Shown: positions 1-5,989 of the stretch, piece by piece | Position numbering within the stretch: position 1 is the first letter of the stretch | How the letters are laid out: every line of letters starts with the position of its first letter | NCBI GenBank assembly: GCA_009920875.1 | Contig: RFZE01000081.1 | Coordinates: 1 to 6,599 of the forward strand | Direction of reading: 5' to 3' | DNA: 6,599 nt | Source: Alphaproteobacteria bacterium | GTDB taxonomy: Bacteria; Pseudomonadota; Alphaproteobacteria; RS24 | Notes under the pieces: model-generated | Told to the model about the DNA's origin: nothing | The model's input: the letters and a program-made list of their open reading frames with translations, nothing else | The model's database searches: none | Program-made: the position numbers and the translations under genes

Positions 1-601
1 CCCGGGCGATATGGGCGCTGATATTGTCACCGGCGAAGGCCAGTCAATCGGTGGCGGGCTGAACTTTGGCGGGCCTTATGTCGGCCTGTTTGCCGCGCAT
101 GATAAATATATCCGGCAAATGCCGGGACGGCTTTGCGGTGAGACGGTCGATGCTGATGGCCAGCGCGGTTTCGTGCTGACCTTATCGACGCGCGAGCAGC
201 ATATTCGCCGAGATAAGGCAACATCGAATATTTGCACAAATTCGGGGCTGTGTTCATTGGCCTTCACCGCGCATATGACGCTGCTGGGCGGCAAGGGCTT
301 GCGTCAGCTGGCGCAACTTAATCATGCCCGCGCCGTGCAATTGGCCGATGCGCTTGGCGCGATTGACGGCGCTGAGATTTTGACCGATGCGTTTTTCAAC
401 GAGTTCAGCTTGCGGGTGAATGGCGATGCGGCAAGCATTGTCGATGCGCTGGCCGAAAAGAATGTGCTGGGCGGCGTGCCGGTATCGCGGCTTGCCCCTG
501 ATGCCGGTCTCGATGATGTGTTGGTGGTCGCTGCCACGGAAGCCAATAGCGAAGACGATATTGCCGCCTTTCAAACGGCATTGCAGGAGGTGTTGTCATG
601 A
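1..601 (+). CDS. gcvPA: Glycine dehydrogenase (decarboxylating) subunit 1, 3' part (partial)
   Basis: This is the C-terminal 199 residues of the first subunit of the split P-protein of the glycine cleavage system. With subunit 2 it binds pyridoxal phosphate, decarboxylates glycine and passes the aminomethyl group to lipoyl H-protein in the cytoplasm. The frame is open from base 2, and the first in-frame ATG at 11 is internal, so the true start lies off the left edge. Family members are about 450 residues, so over half is missing. Visible family signatures are the glycine-rich stretch GGGLNFGGPYVG (roughly bases 50-90) and the very conserved segment REQHIRRDKATSNICTNSGL (roughly 191-250). The TGA stop overlaps the ATG of gcvPB in an ATGA, as expected for co-translated partners. 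The identification is secure; only the coordinates are incomplete. Confidence 0.95.
   Translation, partial: PGDMGADIVTGEGQSIGGGLNFGGPYVGLFAAHDKYIRQMPGRLCGETVDADGQRGFVLTLSTREQHIRRDKATSNICTNSGLCSLAFTAHMTLLGGKGLRQLAQLNHARAVQLADALGAIDGAEILTDAFFNEFSLRVNGDAASIVDALAEKNVLGGVPVSRLAPDAGLDDVLVVAATEANSEDDIAAFQTALQEVLS
585..592 (+). promoter_or_regulatory. Strong ribosome binding site for gcvPB
   Basis: AGGAGGTG lies inside the end of gcvPA, 5 nt before the ATG at 598. It fixes the gcvPB start and, with the ATGA overlap, suggests coupled translation giving equal amounts of the two subunits. Confidence 0.8.
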
Positions 602-2115
602 GTGAGAAGCAAACCTTTACCGGCAATCGCGGTCTGCAATTGGAAGAGCCGTTGATTTTTGAAATCGGCTCTTATGAAAATTGCGGCGTTGATTTGGAAG
701 ATGTGCCGCAAACCGAAACGCGTCTCGGCGATTGCGCAGCGCCGGGCGATATTGATTTGCCGGGTCTTTCAGAGCCGGAAGCGATGCGCCATTTTGTGCG
801 TCTGAGCCAGAAAAACCATGCCATTGATGCCGGGCTTTACCCGCTCGGCTCGTGCACCATGAAGCACAATCCGCGCCTCAATGAGAAAATGGCGCGGCTG
901 CCCGGCTTTAGCGATATTCACCCGCTGCAACCGCAAAGCACGGTGCAGGGCGCATTGGCGCTGATGGACGAATTGGCGCATTGGTTGAAAACATTGACCG
1001 GCATGCCGGAAGTGGCGTTGTCGCCCAAAGCCGGTGCGCATGGCGAGCTGTGCGGCATGATGGCCATTCGCGCCGCCATTGAGGCGAAAGGCGAATTGGC
1101 AACCCGCACCCGCGTGCTGGTGCCGGAATCGGCCCATGGCACAAACCCCGCCACGGCCGCTTTGCTGGGCTTTAAAGTCGATGGCATTCCGGCCGATGCG
1201 TCGGGCCGTGTCGATTTGGCCGCTTTCAAAGAAAAGCTGGGCGATGATGTTGCCGCCATTATGCTGACCAATCCCAATACATGCGGGCTTTTCGAACGCG
1301 ACATTATCGAAATTGCCGATGCGCTGCATGAGGCGGGTGGCTATTTTTATTGCGACGGGGCCAATTTCAACGCCATTGTCGGGCGTGTGCGCCCCGGCGA
1401 TTTGGGCGTCGATGCCATGCATATCAACCTGCACAAAACCTTTTCCACGCCGCATGGCGGCGGTGGCCCGGGTTCCGGCCCGACGGTTTTGTCTGAGCGT
1501 TTGGCACCTTTCGCGCCGCTGCCCTATGTGGAAGCCGGTGATGGCGGCTTGCGTTTGGTTGAAAATAATGGCGATGCGGCGCAGCAACCTTTCGGGCGCA
1601 TGGTCGCCTTTCATGGCCAAATGGGCATGTATGTGCGCGCCTTGTCTTACATGATGAGCCATGGCGCGGATGGGTTGCGGCAGGTTGCCGAAGATGCGGT
1701 GCTCAATGCCAATTATGTGCTGGCCAGCTTGAAAGATGTGATGAGCGCGCCGTTTGAAGGGCCGTGCATGCATGAAGCCTTGTTCGATGACGGGTTTTTG
1801 AAAGATACGGAGGTCGACACGCTCGACTTTGCCAAAGCGATGATTGATGAGGGCTATCACCCGATGACCATGTATTTCCCGCTGGTTGTGCATGGCGCCA
1901 TGTTGATTGAGCCGACCGAAACCGAAAGCAAGGCCTCTTTGGATTTGTTCATTGCCACCATGCGCGATTTGGTGCGCGGGGCGAAAGAGGGCGACACGGC
2001 GCGCTTTAAAAATGCGCCGGAACTGGCCCCGCGTCGCCGTTTGGACGAAACCTTGGCGGCGCGCAATCCGGTTTTGCGCTGGCAGTCCCCGGAAGCCAAG
2101 CAAGCAGCCGAATAG
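598..2115 (+). CDS. gcvPB: Glycine dehydrogenase (decarboxylating) subunit 2
   Basis: This is the second subunit of the split P-protein, 505 residues, full length for the family. It carries the PLP-binding lysine: HINLHKTFSTPHGGGGPGSGP is the family PLP site, with the Schiff-base lysine at residue 280. Other family hallmarks are YPLGSCTMKHNPR near residue 82-94, SAHGTNPA at 178-185 and TNPNTCGLFE near 224-233. The C-terminal half (HPMTMYFPLVVHGAMLIEPTETESK) is also typical of GcvPB. It pairs with GcvPA to decarboxylate glycine for one-carbon supply to tetrahydrofolate via GcvT and GcvH, whose genes are not in the window but are often upstream. The start is supported by the strong Shine-Dalgarno at 585-592. 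The gene ends 8 bp before rnhB, so the two may share a transcript. It contains the only GANTC site outside the ccrM upstream cluster (1126-1130). Confidence 0.97.
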   Translation: MSEKQTFTGNRGLQLEEPLIFEIGSYENCGVDLEDVPQTETRLGDCAAPGDIDLPGLSEPEAMRHFVRLSQKNHAIDAGLYPLGSCTMKHNPRLNEKMARLPGFSDIHPLQPQSTVQGALALMDELAHWLKTLTGMPEVALSPKAGAHGELCGMMAIRAAIEAKGELATRTRVLVPESAHGTNPATAALLGFKVDGIPADASGRVDLAAFKEKLGDDVAAIMLTNPNTCGLFERDIIEIADALHEAGGYFYCDGANFNAIVGRVRPGDLGVDAMHINLHKTFSTPHGGGGPGSGPTVLSERLAPFAPLPYVEAGDGGLRLVENNGDAAQQPFGRMVAFHGQMGMYVRALSYMMSHGADGLRQVAEDAVLNANYVLASLKDVMSAPFEGPCMHEALFDDGFLKDTEVDTLDFAKAMIDEGYHPMTMYFPLVVHGAMLIEPTETESKASLDLFIATMRDLVRGAKEGDTARFKNAPELAPRRRLDETLAARNPVLRWQSPEAKQAAE

Positions 2116-2123
2116 GCGCGGGC

Positions 2124-2780
2124 GTGGATTTCACCCTTGAAAAAACGCAGGGCTGGCCATCAGCCCGCATTTTCGGGGTCGATGAAGCGGGGCGCGGGCC
2201 CTGGGCCGGGCCGGTCACGGCGGCGGCGATATGTCTGCCGCCCGATTTTGATCTCAGTGTCGATGACAGTAAAAAGCTGAGCGAAAAAAAACGCGAGGCG
2301 CTGTTTGAAGAACTGGTGCGTCTGCCGCATGGCATTGGCGCGGCCAGCGTTGAAGAAATCGACGCGCTGAATATTTTGCAAGCAACGTTTTTGGCCATGC
2401 GCCGCGCCGTTGACGGGCTGGCAGCGCAGCTTGGCGCACCGGCGCATGTGCTGGTGGACGGCAATCGGCTGCCCGACTGGCCATATGCGGGTCAAGCGGT
2501 GATTGGCGGCGATGGCCTATCCCCCAGCATTGCCGCCGCTTCCATATTGGCAAAAGTCACGCGCGACCGCGATATGGCTGCTTTGGACGCTGCATTTCCG
2601 GGCTATGGCTGGGCCTCGAATAAGGGCTATGGCGCAAAAGCGCATAAAGAGGGGCTGGAAAAGCTGGGCGTTACTCCGTATCACCGCAAATCTTATGCGC
2701 CGATTGCCAAGATATTGCGGGCCGAAACCGCTTCAGCCCCCCCATATATGGTGGCTGTGGGGCATATTGTGGATAAATAG
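2124..2780 (+). CDS. rnhB: Ribonuclease HII
   Basis: This is a cytoplasmic endonuclease that cuts the RNA strand of RNA/DNA hybrids and starts removal of single ribonucleotides misincorporated in DNA. The 218 residues match the usual RNase HII length. The DEAGRG motif at residues 20-25 supplies the first two catalytic acids (D20, E21). D112 of VDGNRLP and D130 of IGGDG align with the remaining two acids of the four-acid active site. SIAAASILAKVTRDR and the later GYG and YHRKSYAP segments are also typical. The start is GTG at 2124: no in-frame ATG precedes the DEAGRG motif, and the GTG follows gcvPB by 8 bp with only a weak G-rich ribosome site. A seven-C run near 2738-2744 near the 3' end could be a slippage-prone spot, but the frame is intact. 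Adjacency to ccrM fits a DNA-maintenance neighbourhood. Confidence 0.96.
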   Translation: MDFTLEKTQGWPSARIFGVDEAGRGPWAGPVTAAAICLPPDFDLSVDDSKKLSEKKREALFEELVRLPHGIGAASVEEIDALNILQATFLAMRRAVDGLAAQLGAPAHVLVDGNRLPDWPYAGQAVIGGDGLSPSIAAASILAKVTRDRDMAALDAAFPGYGWASNKGYGAKAHKEGLEKLGVTPYHRKSYAPIAKILRAETASAPPYMVAVGHIVDK

Positions 2781-2790
2781 CGCTCGTACG

Positions 2791-2847
2791 GAATCCTCGC
2801 AAGCCATTGGAATCATTTAATTATTGACGCGAGACTCGCAATGACTC
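2791..2847. promoter_or_regulatory. Cluster of four GANTC (CcrM target) sites upstream of ccrM
   Basis: GAATC occurs at 2791-2795 and 2810-2814, and GACTC at 2833-2837 and 2843-2847. They span the 60-bp rnhB-ccrM gap and the first codons of ccrM. GANTC is the target of CcrM methyltransferases. In Caulobacter, ccrM transcription is known to depend on the methylation state of GANTC sites in its own leader, and GcrA acts at promoters with methylated GANTC. An AT-rich stretch around 2815-2825 (TTTAATTATTG) could hold a -10 element just after the second site, but I see no convincing -35. The regulatory role is inferred from position and family knowledge. Confidence 0.65.
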
Positions 2848-3977
2848 ATGGTGCAGGCATGAGTAAAAATATCGTCAAGAAACTGCCTTTGGACATGATT
2901 TTGCAGGGCGATTGCCTCGCGCAATTGCGCACACTGCCCGATAATAGCGTCGATGTCGTATTTGCCGACCCGCCCTATAATTTGCAGTTAAAGGGCGATT
3001 TGCACCGCCCTGACGCGTCAAAAGTCGATGCGGTAGATGATGAGTGGGACAAATTCGACAATTTCGCCGCTTATGACGCTTTCACCCGCGCTTGGCTGGG
3101 CGAAGCGCAGCGCGTTTTGAAGCCGACCGGCACGCTTTGGGTCATCGGCTCGTATCACAATATTTTTCGTGTCGGCACGGCGCTGCAAGATCTCGGCTAT
3201 TGGATTTTGAACGATATTATCTGGCGCAAAACCAATCCGATGCCGAATTTTCGTGGCACGCGCTTCACCAATGCGCATGAAACGCTGATTTGGGCCGCGC
3301 CGGACGAAAACGCCACCGGCTATACGTTCAATTATCAGGCCATGAAGACGCTGAATGATGATGTGCAAATGCGCTCTGATTGGAGCCTGCCGATTTGTAC
3401 CGGCGGCGAGCGTTTGAAAGATGAGGGCGGCAGCAAGCTGCACCCGACGCAAAAGCCGGAAAGCCTGTTGCATCGCGTTTTGCTGGCCAGTACTGAGGCC
3501 GGTGATGTGGTGCTCGACCCGTTTTTCGGCACCGGCACGACCGGCGCGGTGGCAAAAAAGCTGGGGCGGCATTTTATCGGCATTGAGGCCGAGGCCGATT
3601 ATGCCGAAGCCGCCATGCAGCGCATTGGCCGCGTTGAAAAACTGTCAGATGCGGAACTTGAATTGACGCAAAGCCCGAAAGCGCAGCCGCGCGTCGCCTT
3701 TGGCACGCTGGTCGAGCGCGGACTTGTGAAGCCGGGCATGCAGCTTTTCGGCCCAGCGCGCAAAGTCAGTGCGGCTCAAATCAAGGCAAAAGTGCGGGCC
3801 GATGGCTCGGTGAAATTGGGGCGTGAGAAAAACGCCCCTTCAGGCAGCATTCATAAAATGGGCGCCGCCGCGCAAGGCGCGCCAAGCTGCAATGGCTGGA
3901 CCTTCTGGCATTATAAAGACGGCGAAAAACTCGTACCGATTGATAATTTGCGGCAGAAAGTGCGCGATGAGGGGTAG
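2841..3977 (+). CDS. ccrM: CcrM-type GANTC-specific adenine-N6 DNA methyltransferase
   Basis: This beta-class, HinfI-like solitary methyltransferase transfers a methyl group from S-adenosylmethionine to adenine N6 in GANTC and marks chromosome replication state in alphaproteobacteria. Of 378 residues, catalytic motif IV (DPPYNLQL, starting at residue 43) precedes the SAM-binding motif I (DPFFGTGTTG, 226-235), the beta-class order. Between them lie the CcrM-typical stretches VIGSYHNIFRVG, NPMPNFRGTRF, AHETLIWA and HPTQKPE. A C-terminal RAMA domain (about 286-375, ending GSIHKMG...APSCNGWTFWHYKDG...PIDNLR) is characteristic of CcrM and absent from HinfI. The start is uncertain: ATG at 2841 has little ribosome site, while ATG at 2859 has a GGTG 6 nt upstream and would give 372 residues. 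No endonuclease gene is next to it, so it is a regulatory rather than a restriction enzyme. The upstream GANTC cluster suggests autoregulation. Confidence 0.95.
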   Translation: MTHGAGMSKNIVKKLPLDMILQGDCLAQLRTLPDNSVDVVFADPPYNLQLKGDLHRPDASKVDAVDDEWDKFDNFAAYDAFTRAWLGEAQRVLKPTGTLWVIGSYHNIFRVGTALQDLGYWILNDIIWRKTNPMPNFRGTRFTNAHETLIWAAPDENATGYTFNYQAMKTLNDDVQMRSDWSLPICTGGERLKDEGGSKLHPTQKPESLLHRVLLASTEAGDVVLDPFFGTGTTGAVAKKLGRHFIGIEAEADYAEAAMQRIGRVEKLSDAELELTQSPKAQPRVAFGTLVERGLVKPGMQLFGPARKVSAAQIKAKVRADGSVKLGREKNAPSGSIHKMGAAAQGAPSCNGWTFWHYKDGEKLVPIDNLRQKVRDEG

Positions 3978-4398
3978 GGGTTAGCCCGCTTCTTCTTCCT
4001 TCTCTTAAGCCGAGTTCATTCATTTTCTCTCGTGCCTTCGCGTAGTGGCTATCTTGCATATACGCGCCTAACGCCGCGATTGCTGCCGTTAGGCCGACTG
4101 CATCATCGCCATAACCAATAAATGGCAGAAAGTCCGGCACGGCATCTGTTGGAACAATGAAATAGATAGCGGCACCGGCAAATGCCAGTCGCGCTTTGGC
4201 CGGAACTGCTCCACTTGTATCTGCAATGCAATAACAGGCTGCAAATAGGTCGGTTGTGAATGGGATATGGCCAACAGCCTTTTTGGCCTTTTTCCAGATA
4301 TTTTTTTCAATCCAGTCTAAGGCACCGACTTCCTCCGCCTCTTCAATTTTAGGCGGTGTCTTTATACGCCTTTTGGGTGGAATAAATTTGTCCAACAT
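3781..4398 (-). CDS. DUF1232 (YkvA-like) protein with suspect antisense C-terminal tail
   Basis: The first about 133 residues match the DUF1232/YkvA family of small proteins of unknown function. The hallmark is a hydrophobic hairpin with FIVPTDAVPDFLPFIGYGDDA at 80-100, preceded by KARLAFAGAAIYF and followed by a second hydrophobic helix (VGLTAAIAALGAYM). Membrane association is plausible. The start at 4398 has AAGGAA 8 nt upstream. The frame then runs on to residue 205, with residues from about 141 lying antisense to the conserved RAMA domain of ccrM. That tail is rich in Arg, Ser and His and looks like a shadow of ccrM. In the +1 frame, codons reading EKEEEAG meet a TAA at 3981-3983, 3 bp from the ccrM stop, which suggests an indel or unusual ending. 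GC over 4021-4380 is about 50% by hand count, lower than neighbours. The family call is good; the 3' end is doubtful. Confidence 0.75.
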   Translation of the reverse strand: MLDKFIPPKRRIKTPPKIEEAEEVGALDWIEKNIWKKAKKAVGHIPFTTDLFAACYCIADTSGAVPAKARLAFAGAAIYFIVPTDAVPDFLPFIGYGDDAVGLTAAIAALGAYMQDSHYAKAREKMNELGLREGRRSGLTPTPHRALSAANYQSVRVFRRLYNARRSSHCSLARLARRRPFYECCLKGRFSHAPISPSHRPALLP

Positions 4399-4406
4399 TA
4401 TTGGTA

Positions 4407-4412
4407 TTCCTT
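4407..4412 (-). promoter_or_regulatory. Ribosome binding site of the DUF1232 gene
   Basis: On the minus strand AAGGAA lies 8 nt before the ATG at 4396-4398. It supports this ATG as the start. Confidence 0.6.
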
Positions 4413-4428
4413 ATTCAGATACCCCAAA

Positions 4429-4461
4429 CACCCACCCCCTCATATTTGAGGGAGGTGGGTG
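4429..4461 (-). terminator. Long GC-rich hairpin after the 112-residue gene
   Basis: The left arm CACCCACCCCCTCA (4429-4442) pairs with TGAGGGAGGTGGGTG (4447-4461) around a TATT loop: 14 base pairs with one bulged A at 4453. It begins 21 bp past the stop of the minus-strand gene ending at 4483 and lies before the DUF1232 gene, so it probably ends or attenuates transcription between them. Only three T residues follow directly on the minus strand, so it may be a weak intrinsic terminator or an RNA-stabilising 3' hairpin. Confidence 0.6.
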
Positions 4462-4482
4462 AATGATAAGGCGTGGGCCGGT

Positions 4483-4821
4483 TTAGTAACCGGCATTGGC
4501 GCGTTTTTCGGCCAATTTCTGACTGTAAAAAGCGACCTTGCGGATGTATCGCGCATTTTCAGGATGCAGTTCCAAAAGCCGCTGATATTTTTCCAGATTA
4601 ATGGCAAATTCGCTGACCGGAATGGTTTTCAATTCGGCCAATAATTTGCGCGTCTCTCTATCGATTTCCGCCTTGCTTGGCATTTTATCGCTCATTGCCG
4701 GGGCTTGTGTCGGGGCCGGCACATAAGCATTGGTCTCGGTTTCCGGCTCGCCGCGCATCAGCGTTACCAGCAGATAAAGGGCGACCACAACGGCGGTGGC
4801 AATTCCAAGACCGTTAAGCAT
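4483..4821 (-). CDS. Small membrane-anchored protein with TPR-like helical tail, function unknown
   Basis: I do not recognise a named family for this 112-residue protein. One hydrophobic segment at about residues 4-22 (GLGIATAVVVALYLLVTLM), directly followed by R23, looks like an uncleaved N-terminal membrane anchor. A Pro/Ala/Thr linker (about 33-44) follows, then a charged helical region (51-107) with the segment NLEKYQRLLELHPENARYIRK, which resembles one TPR-type helix pair (the LxxLxPxNxxY pattern). The likely topology is a short anchor with a small soluble interaction domain, probably periplasmic, though the charge pattern does not settle orientation. The start is well supported: AAAAGGAG lies 7 nt upstream of the ATG. 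It sits 87 bp after mutY on the same strand but is separated from it by a small terminator-like hairpin, and it is followed by a strong hairpin, so it may be its own transcription unit. It is a genuine gene by its ribosome site and ordered domain layout. Confidence 0.75.
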   Translation of the reverse strand: MLNGLGIATAVVVALYLLVTLMRGEPETETNAYVPAPTQAPAMSDKMPSKAEIDRETRKLLAELKTIPVSEFAINLEKYQRLLELHPENARYIRKVAFYSQKLAEKRANAGY

Positions 4822-4828
4822 GCTCTCT

Positions 4829-4836
4829 CTCCTTTT
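4829..4836 (-). promoter_or_regulatory. Strong ribosome binding site of the 112-residue gene
   Basis: AAAAGGAG on the minus strand, 7 nt before the ATG at 4819-4821, fixes the start of the small membrane protein. Confidence 0.7.
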
Positions 4837-4851
4837 TGTTCTTTTTGGAGC

Positions 4852-4874
4852 AAAACCAAGCTAACCATGCTTGG
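4852..4874 (-). terminator. Short intrinsic terminator candidate downstream of mutY
   Basis: On the minus strand CCAAGC pairs with GCTTGG (6 bp, arms 4869-4874 and 4856-4861) around a 7-nt loop, followed directly by TTTT (4852-4855). It lies 34 bp after the mutY stop. The short stem and short T-run suggest partial termination, so some read-through into the downstream small gene is possible. Confidence 0.5.
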
Positions 4875-4908
4875 CGCGCGCGTCAATTATTCTGTTTCAT
4901 GTTTTGTT

Positions 4909-5952
4909 TCATGGCAAAAGCACCGCTTTCCACACTTTTTGCATCAGGCTGGGTAAAGCCGCCTCGGCAAAATCGCGTGGGTGCAGCCAAATATGGTCGC
5001 GCGGCTTGCGAAACCCCTTTGGAGCGTTTTGCGCCTGCATTTTGAGGGTCAGGCGAAAATGGGTGAACACATGCACCACCTCGCCATCCAGCGCCGTCCA
5101 TTGCGCGGGCAGGGTTGCGGGCAATGGGCTGTCATTGGCCGCATCCCAGCCGCTTGAAGGAAAGCACAACATGCCACCCAACAGGCCCTTATCGGGGCGG
5201 CGATGCAGCAGCACTTCGCCTTTGGCATTTTCGAGCCAATAAACCGTGCCGCTGCGCTCGGGCTTCGGCTTTTTCGGGGCTTTTTGGGGCAGGCTTTCCG
5301 CTATGCCGCTGTGCCGCGCTTGGCATGGTTTGTGCCACGGGCAAATCAAGCAATTGGGCCGCTTCGGCGTGCACAAGGTTGCGCCCAAATCCATCATGGC
5401 TTGTGCGAAATCACCGGGTCGGTCGGCCGGCACAAGGCTTTGGTTTTTCTGCTTGATGAGGGGCTTAAGAGCGGGCAGCGGCGTCTCCAGCCCATAAAGC
5501 CGCGCCAAAACCCGCTCAATATTGCCGTCAACCGGCACGGCCTCGCGGTTAAAGGCGATTGCGGCAATGGCCGCTGCCGTATAGGGGCCGATGCCGGGTA
5601 GGCTCAGCAAAGCGTCTTCTTCATCGGGAAATGCGCCGTCATGCTCGGCGGCAATCAGGCGCGCGCATTTCAATAAATTGCGGGCGCGGCTGTAATAGCC
5701 AAGCCCGGCCCATGCCGCCATCACCGCCTCGTCTTCGGCGGCGGCCAGCGCGTCAATGGTGGGGAATAAGCGCAGAAATTTCTCAAAATAGGGTTTGACC
5801 GTGGTCACGGTGGTTTGTTGCAACATGATTTCCGACAACCAGACATGATAGGGGTCAGGCTTTTGGCCGCGGCGCGCGCGCCAGGGCAAGCTGCGGGCAT
5901 TTTTGTCATACCAATCAAGCAGCGCGGAAACGGGATCAACTGTGGCAGACAT
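4909..5952 (-). CDS. mutY: A/G-specific adenine DNA glycosylase
   Basis: This base-excision repair enzyme removes adenine mispaired with 8-oxoguanine. The 347 residues match MutY length. The N-terminal half is the HhH-GPD glycosylase: LSEIMLQQT contains the catalytic glutamate E41; the helix-hairpin-helix is LPGIGPYTAAAI (118-129); VDGNIERVLARL holds catalytic D142. The four cysteines of the [4Fe-4S] cluster are C194, C201, C204 and C210 (C-X6-C-X2-C-X5-C). The C-terminal half (about 235-345) is the NUDIX-like 8-oxoG recognition domain, with HVFTHFRL (294-301) matching the FSH-type loop. The start at 5950-5952 gives a normal MutY N-terminus (LLDWYDKNARSLPW) but lacks a clear ribosome site. 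An in-frame ATG at 5989-5991 has GAGG 7 nt upstream and would add 13 residues and overlap the dciA start codon. The gene is divergent from dciA. Confidence 0.96.
   Translation of the reverse strand: MSATVDPVSALLDWYDKNARSLPWRARRGQKPDPYHVWLSEIMLQQTTVTTVKPYFEKFLRLFPTIDALAAAEDEAVMAAWAGLGYYSRARNLLKCARLIAAEHDGAFPDEEDALLSLPGIGPYTAAAIAAIAFNREAVPVDGNIERVLARLYGLETPLPALKPLIKQKNQSLVPADRPGDFAQAMMDLGATLCTPKRPNCLICPWHKPCQARHSGIAESLPQKAPKKPKPERSGTVYWLENAKGEVLLHRRPDKGLLGGMLCFPSSGWDAANDSPLPATLPAQWTALDGEVVHVFTHFRLTLKMQAQNAPKGFRKPRDHIWLHPRDFAEAALPSLMQKVWKAVLLP
4956..4972 (+). repeat. 17-bp direct repeat, copy 1 (inside mutY 3' end)
   Basis: AAGCCGCCTCGGCAAAA is identical to 5993-6009 and in the same orientation. 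This copy is in the last part of mutY (around the EAALP residues). The two copies are 1,037 bp apart. Confidence 0.7.
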
Positions 5953-5989
5953 GTGTGCTATGCTAACGCAATTGCATATAGGAGCAAGC
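5953..5989. promoter_or_regulatory. 37-bp divergent mutY/dciA intergenic region
   Basis: The gap between the mutY and dciA start codons contains an interrupted inverted repeat TATGC-N10-GCATA (5959-5963 and 5974-5978) and a central 8-bp palindrome GCAATTGC (5968-5975). On the plus strand TGC followed by TATGCT (5956-5964) resembles an extended -10 element for dciA. On the minus strand TATGCA (5978-5973) could serve mutY. No good -35 element is evident for either. Any promoter must extend into one or other coding region. The promoter assignment is inference. Confidence 0.4.
5980..5984 (+). promoter_or_regulatory. Ribosome binding site of dciA
   Basis: AGGAG lies 5 nt before the ATG at 5990. 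It decides in favour of this start over the upstream in-frame ATGs, which would overlap mutY. Confidence 0.65.

Noticed and set aside
769..2103. 444-codon open frame on the minus strand opposite gcvPB
   Set aside because: It is fully antisense to a highly conserved gene; its translation is rich in His, Arg and Gln with no recognisable domain, typical of the shadow frame of a high-GC gene.
2824..2829. TTGACG as a -35 element for ccrM
   Set aside because: No acceptable -10 hexamer follows at 16-18 bp before either candidate start codon.
3018..3572. 184-codon minus-strand open frame inside ccrM
   Set aside because: It lies opposite the conserved methyltransferase core and has no domain or ribosome site; a shadow frame.
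2841..3977. ccrM as part of a restriction-modification system
   Set aside because: There is no endonuclease gene nearby, and the C-terminal RAMA domain plus housekeeping context fit a solitary regulatory methyltransferase.
4862..4868. TAACCAT resembling a CtrA half-site
   Set aside because: It is only a partial match, lies in the loop of the terminator-like hairpin after mutY, and has no second half-site at the right spacing.
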